DNA of 45,645 nucleotides from a virus, in the IMG/VR virus record IMGVR_UViG_3300017605_000491, positions 1 through 45,645 of that record. One strand, written 5' to 3'. The notes beneath the pieces were generated by a model. It worked only from the letters and a program-made list of their open reading frames with translations, did no database searches and was not told the DNA's origin. Of the stretch, positions 30,781 through 39,230 are shown piece by piece. The position numbers were made by a program, and so were the translations under genes. Numbering within the stretch: position 1 is the first letter of the stretch; the number at the start of each line of letters is the position of its first letter.

Positions 30781-32009
30781 GGCTTCACCTTGATTGCCGG
30801 CATGGGACATGCCGCAAGAATTTTCGAGGCGACTGCGCCCTCAATTCCTTGGAACAACGCCGCGTCAGCGATCATGCGAAGTGACAAGCCACCCCGCCCT
30901 AGCATCGCAACGCCCGAGTAAATGGCACGAGGCGAGCACGTCAACGCGGGGTAATCGGTCGCGCAATAGGCGCGCACGGCGTGCACCCATTGCGCCCACG
31001 CGTCGGCTGCGTCGGGAAAGTCAGGGAGCATGCCCCGTGCAATCGTTCGCTCGTGCTCGGGTGCGTACGTCCACGCGAGGAAGGCGAACCGATCGCGGAA
31101 AGCACGATCGAGGGGGCGCCGCTCGGGAAAGGCGATCGTGGGACCCATGCCGGGCGTGTTACCCGTGGCGATCACGACGCAATCGGGGTGCCTCGCGATC
31201 ATGCCGTCAGGGAACGATGCGAGCCCGTTCGCGAGGGCTGAATTCAACGAGGCGAGTAGGTTCGCGTTCGCGTTGTCTGCCTCGTCAATGGCGAATACCC
31301 CGCCGTGCTCGTACACGTGGCGGAAGTCGGTGGACACGTAGCGTCCCTGTGCGTCCATGTAGCCCGTCAGGAGGGACGGCATCGCCATGGGAGTCAGGGA
31401 CGCGTACCGGTAATCCAAGCCGAGGGCTTGCGCCACGCTCGCACTAGCGTAGCTCTTGCCGGCACCGGGTGCACCGTGCGTGTAAACGTTGCGGCACGCT
31501 TCCACCATGGTCAGGAGGGACGCGAATTGCGGGTGCGCGTCGGGAATGGTCGTGCTCGTACCGTCCGGTCGTTTGGCGATCACGTGCGTTCGGGTCAGCA
31601 CGTTGTCGCGCGTGCCTCGTGCGAACCCCGCACGCTCCATGATCGGCATAAGCCCACGTGCGAGGGCTTCCATGGCAGGGTCCGCCGTCGTCGGCGGGGT
31701 GCCGGCATCGTTGCACGAGGGCCGCGCCTCGATCACGTCCGGGGTGGGTTCGGTGCCGGCCGTCATGTCAATTTCATCGTCGGCCGGAATGTCCACCGTC
31801 GTGCCGCCGGCCGTCGTGTGCGTGATGCCGCCGGGCGTGGCGCCGTCCGGTGCCGGGGCGCACGCGTCGTGATACGCGCGTCCCTTGGGCTTGCGCCCCG
31901 CCGTGAGCGGCTCGTCCGGCCGCTCCCATGTGATCGCCTCGCCTGCCGGGAACGGTCGCCCGCACCCTACGCAGACACCGGGAAACTTCGATTGCATCCT
32001 ACGTCGCAT
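30777..32009 (-). CDS. MoxR-type AAA+ ATPase with N-terminal zinc finger
   Basis: The first gene of the minus block, ATG 32009 with GAGG upstream, 410 aa. Residues 13-16 CVGC and a later HDAC form a zinc finger. After a disordered linker (about 55-115) comes the AAA+ core: Walker A GAPGAGKS (179-186), pore-side TGYMDAQGRYV, Walker B FAIDEAD (239-245), sensor ATGNTPG (281-287) and PLDRAFRDRFAFL arginine-finger region. This is the MoxR/RavA subtype. It likely remodels the VWA-like partner. A GTGTAAAC word codes Val-Tyr-Thr just before Walker A (31480). Confidence 0.88.
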   Translation of the reverse strand: MRRRMQSKFPGVCVGCGRPFPAGEAITWERPDEPLTAGRKPKGRAYHDACAPAPDGATPGGITHTTAGGTTVDIPADDEIDMTAGTEPTPDVIEARPSCNDAGTPPTTADPAMEALARGLMPIMERAGFARGTRDNVLTRTHVIAKRPDGTSTTIPDAHPQFASLLTMVEACRNVYTHGAPGAGKSYASASVAQALGLDYRYASLTPMAMPSLLTGYMDAQGRYVSTDFRHVYEHGGVFAIDEADNANANLLASLNSALANGLASFPDGMIARHPDCVVIATGNTPGMGPTIAFPERRPLDRAFRDRFAFLAWTYAPEHERTIARGMLPDFPDAADAWAQWVHAVRAYCATDYPALTCSPRAIYSGVAMLGRGGLSLRMIADAALFQGIEGAVASKILAACPMPAIKVKP

Positions 32010-32949
32010 CGTGCTGCCTCACTTTCCGCCGTCGACTCCATGGGACGGCACCCATCCGACGTGCAAACGGCGTGCCCCATGTAAACGTAGGAAAGTCAAG
32101 GGGGCGCCGGCCGGCATAGCGGCACGATTGGCACACTATGGTGCAAACGTGACACACGGCGTGCCATCGGCGGCACGAGGGACGAGGGACGCGGGGTGCG
32201 TGCGTGCTGGCGTTCGTGGGACTGACGACGCACGCTTGACGAGGGGGCAAGCGGGGCAAGAGGCGTGTAAACGTTGGGGCTGCCTCGCCTCGCGTGCTCG
32301 CGTCCCATCGCAGCGTCGAGTACAGCAATCAAGGAATGCAAGAGCCGTGCCATGCGGAGGGTGACGTGTCGTGCGCCGCGTCGGGCGCTATGGTGCGGAG
32401 CACATGGCCCCCTTTGGGCCTGCCGCATCGAATGGTGGATGTCACGCCTGACGAATCCGCAGCAAAATTGCGGGTTTCGTCACAATGACGCCCATGCGGA
32501 GGGCACAGCACGCAGGTCGAGGAGAGCCGCATCTGGGCACTTGAGGCGCGGAGGGTGTAAACGTCCCGTGAAAACGCCCGTTCCGGGGGCCACGGAACGC
32601 CCTTCGGCGGCGTCCGGCGGCGTGCGCTCCCTCCGGTCGCGCGGGGGCGGGCGTCGTAAGGGTGTGAATGTAAACGAGTGGTGCGCAGGTGCCGTGCGTT
32701 CTGCTGGAGACATGTCAGCCAAACGGCGCGGTGACGTACGGCGAGAGCCCGGCATCCCGGCGCCCAACTCATCAGCGAAACAACCGTTAGAGCACCACGA
32801 AGAACTAAGGGGTTGTATTCGCTGCGCTTGCCCCGAAATTCGTCTAACTGCCGGCTCTTGGGGGTACGTCTCCGCGCGGTTTCGCTGACAAGTCCTCATC
32901 AACCCGCAGGTTGCCCAATTCGTAGAACAGGGTTGCACACCAGGGCGAC
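32010..32949. other. divergent non-coding region between early and late operons
   Basis: About 940 bp without a convincing gene, between the minus-strand MoxR start and the plus-strand small-terminase start. Long open frames exist (for example 32274-32888) but are Arg/Cys-rich, have no ribosome sites and look like shadows of a GC-rich sequence. It should contain the divergent promoters and perhaps an origin. Seven same-direction TGNAAACG elements are the clear structure; no confident -35/-10 pair was found for the minus strand. Low gene density and repeats make it the best regulatory or replication-control candidate. Confidence 0.7.
32061..32677 (+). repeat. array of seven TGNAAACG elements, all same direction
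   Basis: Sites on the plus strand: GTGCAAACGG 32061, ATGTAAACGT 32079, GTGCAAACGT 32141, GTGTAAACGT 32265, GTGTAAACGT 32554, GTGAAAACGC 32567 and ATGTAAACGA 32668. The shared pattern is RTGNAAACG; read on the minus strand it is CGTTTNCAY. Spacing is irregular (18, 62, 124, 289, 13 and 101 bp), unlike classic iterons. None lies at a -35/-10 pair I could recognise. A phage protein that binds this octamer, for gene control or replication start, is the simplest reading. Confidence 0.65.
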
Positions 32950-32950
32950 G
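32910..32950 (+). promoter_or_regulatory. possible late promoter block upstream of the small terminase gene
   Basis: TTGCCCAATTCGTAGAACAGG followed by GTTGCACAC lies just before GTG 32950. It shares AATTC and GAACAGGGTT in the same order with the promoter-like block at 38381-38409. A good -10 is not evident here, so an activator site or variant promoter is possible. Confidence 0.35.
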
Positions 32951-33585
32951 TGCGTTACACGTGGGGGGTGAACGACGAGACGGGCACGGAAGTTGCTACG
33001 TCGCCGACCGAGCCCGACGTCGTCGAGCACGAGATCGAGCGGCGGTACGCGTGCGAGAGTCTCAATGAGGGCGATAAGCAAGCCCTCCGGCGTGCAAAGG
33101 TCCTGAATGAGACTCTGAAGGCGGGGCAGACGATTGCCGAGGCCGCTCGGGCGCTCGGCGACATCAGCCGCTCGGCGCTTTCGCGATTCGCGAACAGCGA
33201 TCTATACCCCGCGTGTCTCCGCATCCTCGCGCGACCCAAGGACGTGCTCCAAGCCGAGGAGGCCGAGAGTGCGATCAGCCGCGCCAAGCACATCCTCGCG
33301 CTCACGCTCCCGAAGGCGGTCGAATATCTGCGGTCGTGTCTGGAGAACGACGTCACCACCGGGCGGCCGGCGGACGATTCACTCGCGCAGTGGGCGACAC
33401 AGGAGCTACTGAAGCTGGGCGCGTTGAAGCAGGATGGTGCGGTGGCCGGCGCTGGCGCCGTCATCACCCCCGAGGCGATGCGCGTGTTGCTCGGCGCGAT
33501 CCGTGGCGACGACAAGAAGCGCGAAGGGGCTGTCACCGTGACGGCGACCGTCGTGCCTGCACTCCCCGGACCCGTCAGTGGTTAG
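32950..33585 (+). CDS. terS: putative small terminase subunit (terS)
   Basis: GTG 32950 has AGGG at about 5 nt; a GTG at 32968 is the alternative start. The 211-aa protein is helical with a helix-turn-helix-like stretch (AGQTIAEAARALGDISRSALSRFANS), a coiled-coil region and a basic end. It lies directly before an HNH protein and the large terminase, the usual position of the packaging recognition subunit. It would bind the pac or cos site and hand DNA to TerL. Assignment rests on position, size and the HTH, since small terminases are poorly conserved. Confidence 0.6.
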   Translation: MRYTWGVNDETGTEVATSPTEPDVVEHEIERRYACESLNEGDKQALRRAKVLNETLKAGQTIAEAARALGDISRSALSRFANSDLYPACLRILARPKDVLQAEEAESAISRAKHILALTLPKAVEYLRSCLENDVTTGRPADDSLAQWATQELLKLGALKQDGAVAGAGAVITPEAMRVLLGAIRGDDKKREGAVTVTATVVPALPGPVSG

Positions 33586-33925
33586 CCCGCGTCGTCCCTC
33601 CACGCCGCTCACGCGCCGTCGTGTGCGCAAAGCTGGCAGCACGTACCGTGTCGATCTTCGGCGCGAGATGATAGCCGCGTACGGCGGCATGTGTACGTGC
33701 TGCTCAGAACCTCACCCGGAATTCCTCTCGCTGGAGCACACCGCCGGAGACGGCGCGGAGCATCGGCGCAAGGTCGGCAAGAATGGCCAAGCACAACTCG
33801 TAGATCTGAAGCGACGCGGCTGGCCCAAGGACGGGTACACCGTCCTCTGCTTCAACTGCAACATCGCGAAGGGCGCGCACGGGAAGTGCCCGCACCAAGT
33901 CGAACGCGAGGCCGCTCATGAATAG
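33578..33925 (+). CDS. HNH-type zinc protein next to terminase
   Basis: GTG 33578 overlaps the terS stop by 8 bp. The 115-aa protein has GGMCTCCSEPHPEFLSLEHT then a later YTVLCFNCNIAKGAHGKCPH, with two Cys pairs and the His of an HNH beta-beta-alpha fold. Basic N-terminal residues favour DNA binding. HNH proteins beside terminases are known to help cut DNA during packaging in several phages. Its end overlaps the terL start by 8 bp, so the three genes are coupled. Confidence 0.76.
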   Translation: MVSPRRPSTPLTRRRVRKAGSTYRVDLRREMIAAYGGMCTCCSEPHPEFLSLEHTAGDGAEHRRKVGKNGQAQLVDLKRRGWPKDGYTVLCFNCNIAKGAHGKCPHQVEREAAHE

Positions 33926-35783
33926 CGACGCGTTCGTTGAAGAGATCATGGCGCCCCTCGGAGGCGTCGAGAAATGGTACTACCGCCGCGATACGGATTA
34001 CTCGAAGCATGGGTCTTACCTCATGCCACGCCAACCGCCGACGCGGTTCTGGCTCGATCCGGCGCTTACCGGGCGTCCGGTTGCCGAGGCCCGCCGGTTG
34101 GCCGACATCGTTCGTGCGATCGACAACAACGAGGAGCTGTTCCAAGGCGACTTCGTGGACTACATGCGCCTGCGCGGCCTCGCAGACTTGTTCTTCTTCG
34201 CGAAGTACCTGTGCGGGCACAACTGGCTGGCGCCGGACCTTCACGGCCCGCTCGCGTGGGCGTGGCAGGCACCGAACGGGTGGCAGTCGCCGGACGGGCA
34301 GACGTACGACAAGTACCGGCTCGCTATCCTCGCACGGTCGCACTTGAAGACTACGCTGCTGACGCAAGACGCGGCGCTGTTCGATGCGATGCGCGATGTC
34401 GAGGAACGCATTCTCATCTTCACCCACTCCCTCGGCTTCACCCAGGACGTTATGTCGCCGATGAAGACGCTACTCGAAGGCGAGGGCAAAGGCGCGGAGC
34501 TGTTTCACTTGTGCTACGGCGATCGTATCCCCGAGCCCCACGAGCGCGGCAAGAAGTACAAGTGGGACATGCTCAACCTCACGCTCAAGCGCGAGGGGCG
34601 CTACACGGACGCGACCATCAAGGGCTCCGCAGTCGGCGCGAAAGTCACCGGCACGCACTCGACGAAGCAGTACGTGGACGACTTGGTGGGCGAAGAGCTG
34701 GGCCGCACGCTGATGGAGAAGACCATCAAGCAGCTTGAGAACCTGACGTACTGTTACCACTCACTGGCACTCGGTGAGCGGCGCATCGTCGGCACGCCGT
34801 GGGGATTCTGGGACCCCCTCGCGTACTCGCGTCGGCACTGGCCGGACGCGATGGTCGCGCGTCTCCCGTGGCGCCGGCCCAACGGGGAGCTGCTGTTCGA
34901 CAAGTGCGACGTGCCCGAGGCGCTTCGCATCAAGAAGCAGAACCCGTGGTTCTTCTCGTGTCAGTACGACGTGTGGCCGAAGGACGAGGGAAAGAACGGC
35001 TTCCAGTCGGATTGGTTTCGCAACTTCGTGCGTGACGATGACTACCTCGTCCGCTTGGATGCAGAGGGCAAACGCGGCAAACGGGTGCGACTTGAAGATT
35101 GCAATGTGTTCGTCATCATCGACCCGAACACGGGTCGCGTGCCGGGTCAGAAAGTCTCGATGGACGCGAACGCGCCGACGTCGCGTGCGCTGGATTATGC
35201 GGGCTTCATCACCGTCGCCGTTGATCGGGAACGCAACTACTACGTGCTGTCCGCGATCCGTCGCCGTTGCAATAGCGCGGAGCTAGTCGACCTGACGTTC
35301 CAGCTCGTCAACATCTGGAACCCGAAGAAGGTCATCATCGAGCAACGCGCGGCACAGATCCTCTTCGTGGATCTATTCAGGAACGCGTGGCGTCTCGGCA
35401 AAAAGCCGTTCATTGTGGACGACTTCCCCGGCGGCCACGCATCCAAGGAAGAGCGCATCAAGGGCCTCATCCCGCTGTTCGCGAACGGGCTCGTGTACTT
35501 CCGCGAGGGCGGCGGTGCCGAAGTCCAAGCGGGTATGACGGCGCTCGAAGGCGAGCTGACGGACTTCCCCAACGCCGAGTTTGACGACCTGTCGGACGCG
35601 CTCTCGGTTGTGCTGAAGAAGTGTTACGCGCCGGGCGAGCCAGCCCCCGCGATCGAAGGTGCGAGTCGTGACGAGCGTTTCGAGGCGAGCATTGCGGCGT
35701 TGGATGCCGGCTCGCGTCGTGCCGCACGCGGCTGGCAGAACCGTAAAACGAAAAACAACAACGAGTTTTTTGCCGAGGGCTAG
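33918..35783 (+). CDS. terL: large terminase subunit (terL)
   Basis: ATG 33918; 621 aa, a normal length. It is the packaging motor and headful or cos nuclease. The ATPase half has ARSHLKTTLL (139-148), a P-loop variant known in some TerL groups, and KQYVDDLVGEE (250-260) as Walker B. The nuclease half has VIIDPNTG (Asp402), KVIIEQ (Glu475) and EFDDLSDAL (Asp557-560), the three acidic groups of the RNase H-like domain. The C-terminal tail is charged and Asn/Lys-rich. It sits with terS and HNH before the portal, as in tailed phages. Confidence 0.93.
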   Translation: MNSDAFVEEIMAPLGGVEKWYYRRDTDYSKHGSYLMPRQPPTRFWLDPALTGRPVAEARRLADIVRAIDNNEELFQGDFVDYMRLRGLADLFFFAKYLCGHNWLAPDLHGPLAWAWQAPNGWQSPDGQTYDKYRLAILARSHLKTTLLTQDAALFDAMRDVEERILIFTHSLGFTQDVMSPMKTLLEGEGKGAELFHLCYGDRIPEPHERGKKYKWDMLNLTLKREGRYTDATIKGSAVGAKVTGTHSTKQYVDDLVGEELGRTLMEKTIKQLENLTYCYHSLALGERRIVGTPWGFWDPLAYSRRHWPDAMVARLPWRRPNGELLFDKCDVPEALRIKKQNPWFFSCQYDVWPKDEGKNGFQSDWFRNFVRDDDYLVRLDAEGKRGKRVRLEDCNVFVIIDPNTGRVPGQKVSMDANAPTSRALDYAGFITVAVDRERNYYVLSAIRRRCNSAELVDLTFQLVNIWNPKKVIIEQRAAQILFVDLFRNAWRLGKKPFIVDDFPGGHASKEERIKGLIPLFANGLVYFREGGGAEVQAGMTALEGELTDFPNAEFDDLSDALSVVLKKCYAPGEPAPAIEGASRDERFEASIAALDAGSRRAARGWQNRKTKNNNEFFAEG

Positions 35784-35786
35784 ATC

Positions 35787-36137
35787 ATGGGATGGTTTAC
35801 ACGCAAGCCAGTCATCGACCCCGTTGCCGTGCTCAAAGAGTCGCACGAGCGCGTGCAAGAGGGGTATGAGCGTCAGATCGCGCTCCTGCAAGAGCAGCTC
35901 GCGGACGCGCGGGCGGATGCCCAGCGTCATTGCGAGCGGGCGGACCACGCGGTCGACTACCTTTACAACAAGATCGGGCTTCAGGCGATCAGCGAGAGCG
36001 GCAAGCGGGACGCGATGGAAGTCGCGGAGCACGTACGCGCACGCGCGGAACGGGTCGCCACGTTCGATCCCTTCGAGGATCGCCCATTCGACTCCGGTGA
36101 AGGTGTGTACTCGAAGATCGAAGAGGCAATCATCTAA
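35787..36137 (+). CDS. coiled-coil protein between terminase and portal
   Basis: ATG 35787 with GAGGG upstream; 116 aa, one long coiled coil (KESHERVQEGYERQIALLQE, LADARADAQRHCERADH). Its stop overlaps the portal start (TAATGG). A GTTTACAC word spells Trp-Phe-Thr at 35795. Small helical proteins in this position may be portal or scaffold accessories. No family is recognised. Confidence 0.62.
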   Translation: MGWFTRKPVIDPVAVLKESHERVQEGYERQIALLQEQLADARADAQRHCERADHAVDYLYNKIGLQAISESGKRDAMEVAEHVRARAERVATFDPFEDRPFDSGEGVYSKIEEAII

Positions 36138-38359
36138 TGGCTGACGCGAAGATCATCGGCGTGACCGAGACGAAAGCCCCGAAGACGCTCAATCAGCGCG
36201 TCACGGACTATCACAAGCAGCTCGTGGAGAAGTTGAGCCAGGGGCGGCTCGAAGTGATGCGCAACGCCCTGGAGAACGTGCTGTACTTCCTCGGGCACCA
36301 GTGGATCACGTTCGACGCGATCCTCCACAACTTCCGTGGGACCAACGTGTCGAAGGGCACGCCGCGTCCCGTCGTGAACATCTTCAAGGCGAAGATCAAG
36401 AAGTTGATCGCGCTGCTGGCGAGCATCGACCCCGAGCTGGGCGCGAGCCCGACGAACGACACGGAGATTGACCGCCTGACGGCGGACTCGTGTCTCGACA
36501 TCATCCAATTCATCGAGAAGTCCGTGGGCTTCGACGAGCTGCGGCTGGCGCTCGCCACCACAGTCGGTCTCTGCTCCAACGGCTTCCTCATCACCAGCTA
36601 CGACCCGGACGGCGGCTCCGTCGAGCGTATCCCGAAGTGGGAGTGTGAGAACGAGCACGTGTGCTCGGCCGACGACGCGCAAGAGGCGGGCCTGGCGTGC
36701 CCCGAGTGCGGCAAGCCGTTGGCTCCGAGTACGACCGAATTCGACGAGATCCCGCAAGGCGGCATGGTGTCCGAAGTGTCCACCGTCTTCGAGACGTGGG
36801 TCGACTGGACGATCCCCCGCCAGCGCGATCAGCCGGCCTTCCTGTTCCGCCGGATGCGTCCGCTGGAGTGGGTGCACGAGCGGTACCCCGAGATGGTCGG
36901 CAAGATCCCCGAGGACTCCGCGCCTTCGGACATCGGGCTCACGTACCTCCAGAACATCATCCGGCTGGCGCCGACGCTGGGCGGGCGCTTCGGCGCGTCG
37001 GGTCGCTTCACGCGCTCGTGCGTGGTCGACGACATGTACGTGATGCCGTGCAAGGAATTCAAGAAGGGCCTGTGGGCACGCATCCTGATGGACGGGCGCG
37101 TGTTGGAGTCGAAGCCGCTGATGTTCCACGACGGGACGGAAGAGGCACCCGGCAAGCCCTTCCTGCCAATCACCCACTTCGGGTTCGACAACGTGCCCGG
37201 CACGATGCTGTGCGTGGGTCCGGCCGACGATCTGAAGTCGCCGCAGCGTGAGCGCAACCGGCTGCTCGCCTCGGTGTCGCTCTACTTCGCGCGCACCGCC
37301 AACAGTATGGTGTGGCTGCCCGAGGGCATCGACGTCACCAGCGTCTACGGCATCGAAGGCGCGGTCCTCCGGGGCAACACCACGGCGGCCGGCGGCGGCG
37401 AGCCGAAGCGCATCGAGGCGGCGGCCCTCTCCGCTGCGTTCGTCCAACGCTTCGATCAGATCGACAACGAGATGAACGAAATCATCGCGCTGTACGAGCT
37501 GCAAGACGAGGCGCCCCGGATCGACTCGGGCTACGCCATGCAAGTGCTCGAAGAGAAGAAGCACCAGGCGCACATCCCCCTCTTCAAGAAGTGGGAAGGG
37601 TCGTACGTCGATTGGGCACGCAAGGCGTTCTGGATCTGGCGCAACTTCGCTCCCGATTCTCTGTATGCGAAGATCGCTGGTGCAAACGCTCGATGGACCT
37701 TTAAACAGATCAAGAAGGCCGACCTTCGTGGCGGCGTCGACATCGACATCGAGCCGGGCTCGGGCTTCCCCAAGTCGCCTCTGAAGAAGCGGGCGATGTA
37801 CGAGCAGATGGTGCAGATGGGGATTGCCGACCCCGTCAACGATCCGAAGACCAAGTGGATGTACGCGCGACTGTTCGGCGCTCCCGAGCTGAACCAGGCG
37901 TACGACCGCGACATGCGCCACATCGCGCGAGAGCACGACATGGTGGTGGCGTGGAACGCGGAGCACTTCGACGAGCAGGGGCAGCCGAAGGACGGCGACG
38001 TGGCACCCGAGCAGTCGTGGCCGGTGTTCGTCGACCCCGACATCGACAACCTCCAGTTGCACTGGATGGAACACCGTTCGTGGATGATGACCGAGGAATT
38101 CATGAACCTCGCGCCCGCCACGCAAGAGCTGTTCCGCATGGTCCACTTCCAGCCGCACGCCATGCTGCTCGGCATACAGATGCAGATGCCGAACGGCCCG
38201 CAGGCGGTCGACGCCGAGAACCCTGGCCAGAACAGCGCCGGGCAGGCGCAGGCGGGTGGACAGGCCACCAGTAACGCAAACTCCGCAGCAACCAAGACCG
38301 CCGGGGGCGGCGGCTACGCGGCACGATCCGAGTCGGATCGCGCAGATGCGGCCGAATAG
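36137..38359 (+). CDS. portal protein with inserted zinc-ribbon motif
   Basis: A 740-aa protein, the length of P22-type portals, forming the 12-subunit ring through which DNA enters. The N-terminus KTLNQRVTDYHKQLVEKL and FYLGHQW-like region FLGHQWITFD leads to RPVVNIFKAKIKKLIALLASIDPEL, typical of portals. Residues 170-191 hold CENEHVC and CPECGKPL, a four-cysteine zinc ribbon as an insertion, then FETWVDWTIPRQ. The C-terminus is Ala/Gln/Gly-rich. The start overlaps the previous stop. The zinc insert is seen in only some portals and its role is unknown. Confidence 0.85.
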   Translation: MADAKIIGVTETKAPKTLNQRVTDYHKQLVEKLSQGRLEVMRNALENVLYFLGHQWITFDAILHNFRGTNVSKGTPRPVVNIFKAKIKKLIALLASIDPELGASPTNDTEIDRLTADSCLDIIQFIEKSVGFDELRLALATTVGLCSNGFLITSYDPDGGSVERIPKWECENEHVCSADDAQEAGLACPECGKPLAPSTTEFDEIPQGGMVSEVSTVFETWVDWTIPRQRDQPAFLFRRMRPLEWVHERYPEMVGKIPEDSAPSDIGLTYLQNIIRLAPTLGGRFGASGRFTRSCVVDDMYVMPCKEFKKGLWARILMDGRVLESKPLMFHDGTEEAPGKPFLPITHFGFDNVPGTMLCVGPADDLKSPQRERNRLLASVSLYFARTANSMVWLPEGIDVTSVYGIEGAVLRGNTTAAGGGEPKRIEAAALSAAFVQRFDQIDNEMNEIIALYELQDEAPRIDSGYAMQVLEEKKHQAHIPLFKKWEGSYVDWARKAFWIWRNFAPDSLYAKIAGANARWTFKQIKKADLRGGVDIDIEPGSGFPKSPLKKRAMYEQMVQMGIADPVNDPKTKWMYARLFGAPELNQAYDRDMRHIAREHDMVVAWNAEHFDEQGQPKDGDVAPEQSWPVFVDPDIDNLQLHWMEHRSWMMTEEFMNLAPATQELFRMVHFQPHAMLLGIQMQMPNGPQAVDAENPGQNSAGQAQAGGQATSNANSAATKTAGGGGYAARSESDRADAAE

Positions 38360-38380
38360 CAAGAACCGTACCAGGAGGGC

Positions 38381-38409
38381 TTGACAATTCCGCGAACAGG
38401 GTTCTATCT
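38381..38409 (+). promoter_or_regulatory. sigma70-like promoter after the portal gene
   Basis: TTGACA (38381-38386) and CTATCT or TATCTT (38404-38410) are 17-18 bp apart, a near-ideal spacing. The predicted start lies only a few bases before ATG 38419, implying a very short or leaderless mRNA. The stretch between the boxes shares AATTC and GAACAGGGTT with the block before the small terminase gene. Confidence 0.55.
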
Positions 38410-38418
38410 TGGTGGCTC

Positions 38419-38595
38419 ATGCCGCTGACACCAAAGGGCAAGAAGATCATGGCGCGGATGCGCGCGGAGTATCCCAACGAGAAGAAGGCCGAGAGCGTGT
38501 TTTACGCCTCGCGCAACAAGGGCACTATCACCGGGGTCGACCCCGAATCGTCGGGCAAATCGCTCGGCGACCACTTCAAAAAGGCGAGGAGCTAG
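38419..38595 (+). CDS. small conserved phage protein (KGTITGV type), 58 aa
   Basis: ATG 38419 to TAG 38593. The sequence MPLTPKGKKIMARMRAEYPN, then VFYASRNKGTITGV and FKKARS, matches a small protein found in many phage head regions (MPLT-KGKKIM and VFYAS-NKGTI patterns). Its function is unknown. It stands directly after a promoter-like sequence, so it is the first product of a new transcription unit. Confidence 0.78.
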   Translation: MPLTPKGKKIMARMRAEYPNEKKAESVFYASRNKGTITGVDPESSGKSLGDHFKKARS

Positions 38596-38596
38596 C

Positions 38597-38848
38597 ATGA
38601 CTCTCACACGTGTTCTCAACGACGCTCGTGCCACTGCCGTTTCGGCTGGTGCGCGTGATCGGGGCAAGGAAATGTCCAGTGCGGTGACGGAAGCCGTCAC
38701 GGACGCGAAGGGTCCGGTGTATTCCATCGGGCGCGGCGTCAGTGACCCGTCCATCACGTACCTGGCGCTGTATCGCGCCGGCACCGTCCGGTACCTCTTC
38801 AGCAACGAGGCCGGCGACGGTCTCGAAGTCTCGCTGGTGAAGCCGTAA
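38597..38848 (+). CDS. small beta-rich protein of unknown function
   Basis: ATG 38597 with AGGAG upstream, 83 aa. It has a helical start (LTRVLNDARATAVSAGARDR) and a beta hairpin (SITYLALYRAGTVRYLFSNE). The stop overlaps the next ATG (TAATG). A head-assembly helper is possible from its position between portal and scaffold; no family is recognised. Confidence 0.55.
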   Translation: MTLTRVLNDARATAVSAGARDRGKEMSSAVTEAVTDAKGPVYSIGRGVSDPSITYLALYRAGTVRYLFSNEAGDGLEVSLVKP

Positions 38849-39228
38849 TGCGCGCCACCATCCTCTTCACGCTGAAGCTGGCGGTCGCCGTGATGGTCGT
38901 CATGACCATGCTTGCCATTGCGCTCGATTCCGGGGCGACCAACACCGCCGTGCCGATCGGGCCGAACGCCGATCCGGTGGCCACACGCACCGCCAAGCCG
39001 GATGCCAATTCCGGCGGGTACAACCTCCGCAGTCCGCAGCCGTCGTGCGGTACCACCGAGGCATCCAGCTACAAGGATGCGGTCGGATGTATTTACGACT
39101 GTTCGGGCGGGCGCATTACGGCGCGTTCCCGGTCGCTGTTCTCCGCGTGTGCGTATCCGACGACCGGTGCCACAGCCACTCCGACTGCGACGCCTACGGT
39201 CTCTGCGACTCCGACCGCTACGGCCTAA
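38848..39228 (+). CDS. membrane-anchored or secreted protein with Thr-Pro tail
   Basis: ATG 38848 overlaps the previous stop. The 126-aa protein begins with a hydrophobic signal or anchor (KLAVAVMVVMTMLAIAL), then a Cys-containing domain (PQPSCGTTE, GCIYDCSGG, FSACAYP) and ends in TPTATPTVSATPTATA. The tail matches the linkers of the two secreted proteins at 1.4-4.6 kb. It lies between portal and scaffold, an odd place for an exported protein. Confidence 0.55.
   Translation: MRATILFTLKLAVAVMVVMTMLAIALDSGATNTAVPIGPNADPVATRTAKPDANSGGYNLRSPQPSCGTTEASSYKDAVGCIYDCSGGRITARSRSLFSACAYPTTGATATPTATPTVSATPTATA
39163..39225 (+). repeat. short Thr-Pro/Thr-Ala coding repeat
   Basis: ACN-CCN and ACN-GCN units at the end of the exported 126-aa gene, of the same kind as the repeats near 2.8-4.1 kb. 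Confidence 0.7.
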
Positions 39229-39230
39229 TC

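Noticed and set aside
32079-32086. TTTACA of the dispersed word as a -35 box
   Set aside because: No -10 like hexamer stands 16-18 bp downstream of the intergenic copies that I checked.
32274-32888. 204-residue frame in the divergent region
   Set aside because: Arg/Cys-rich composition, no ribosome site and no domain; the region looks regulatory.
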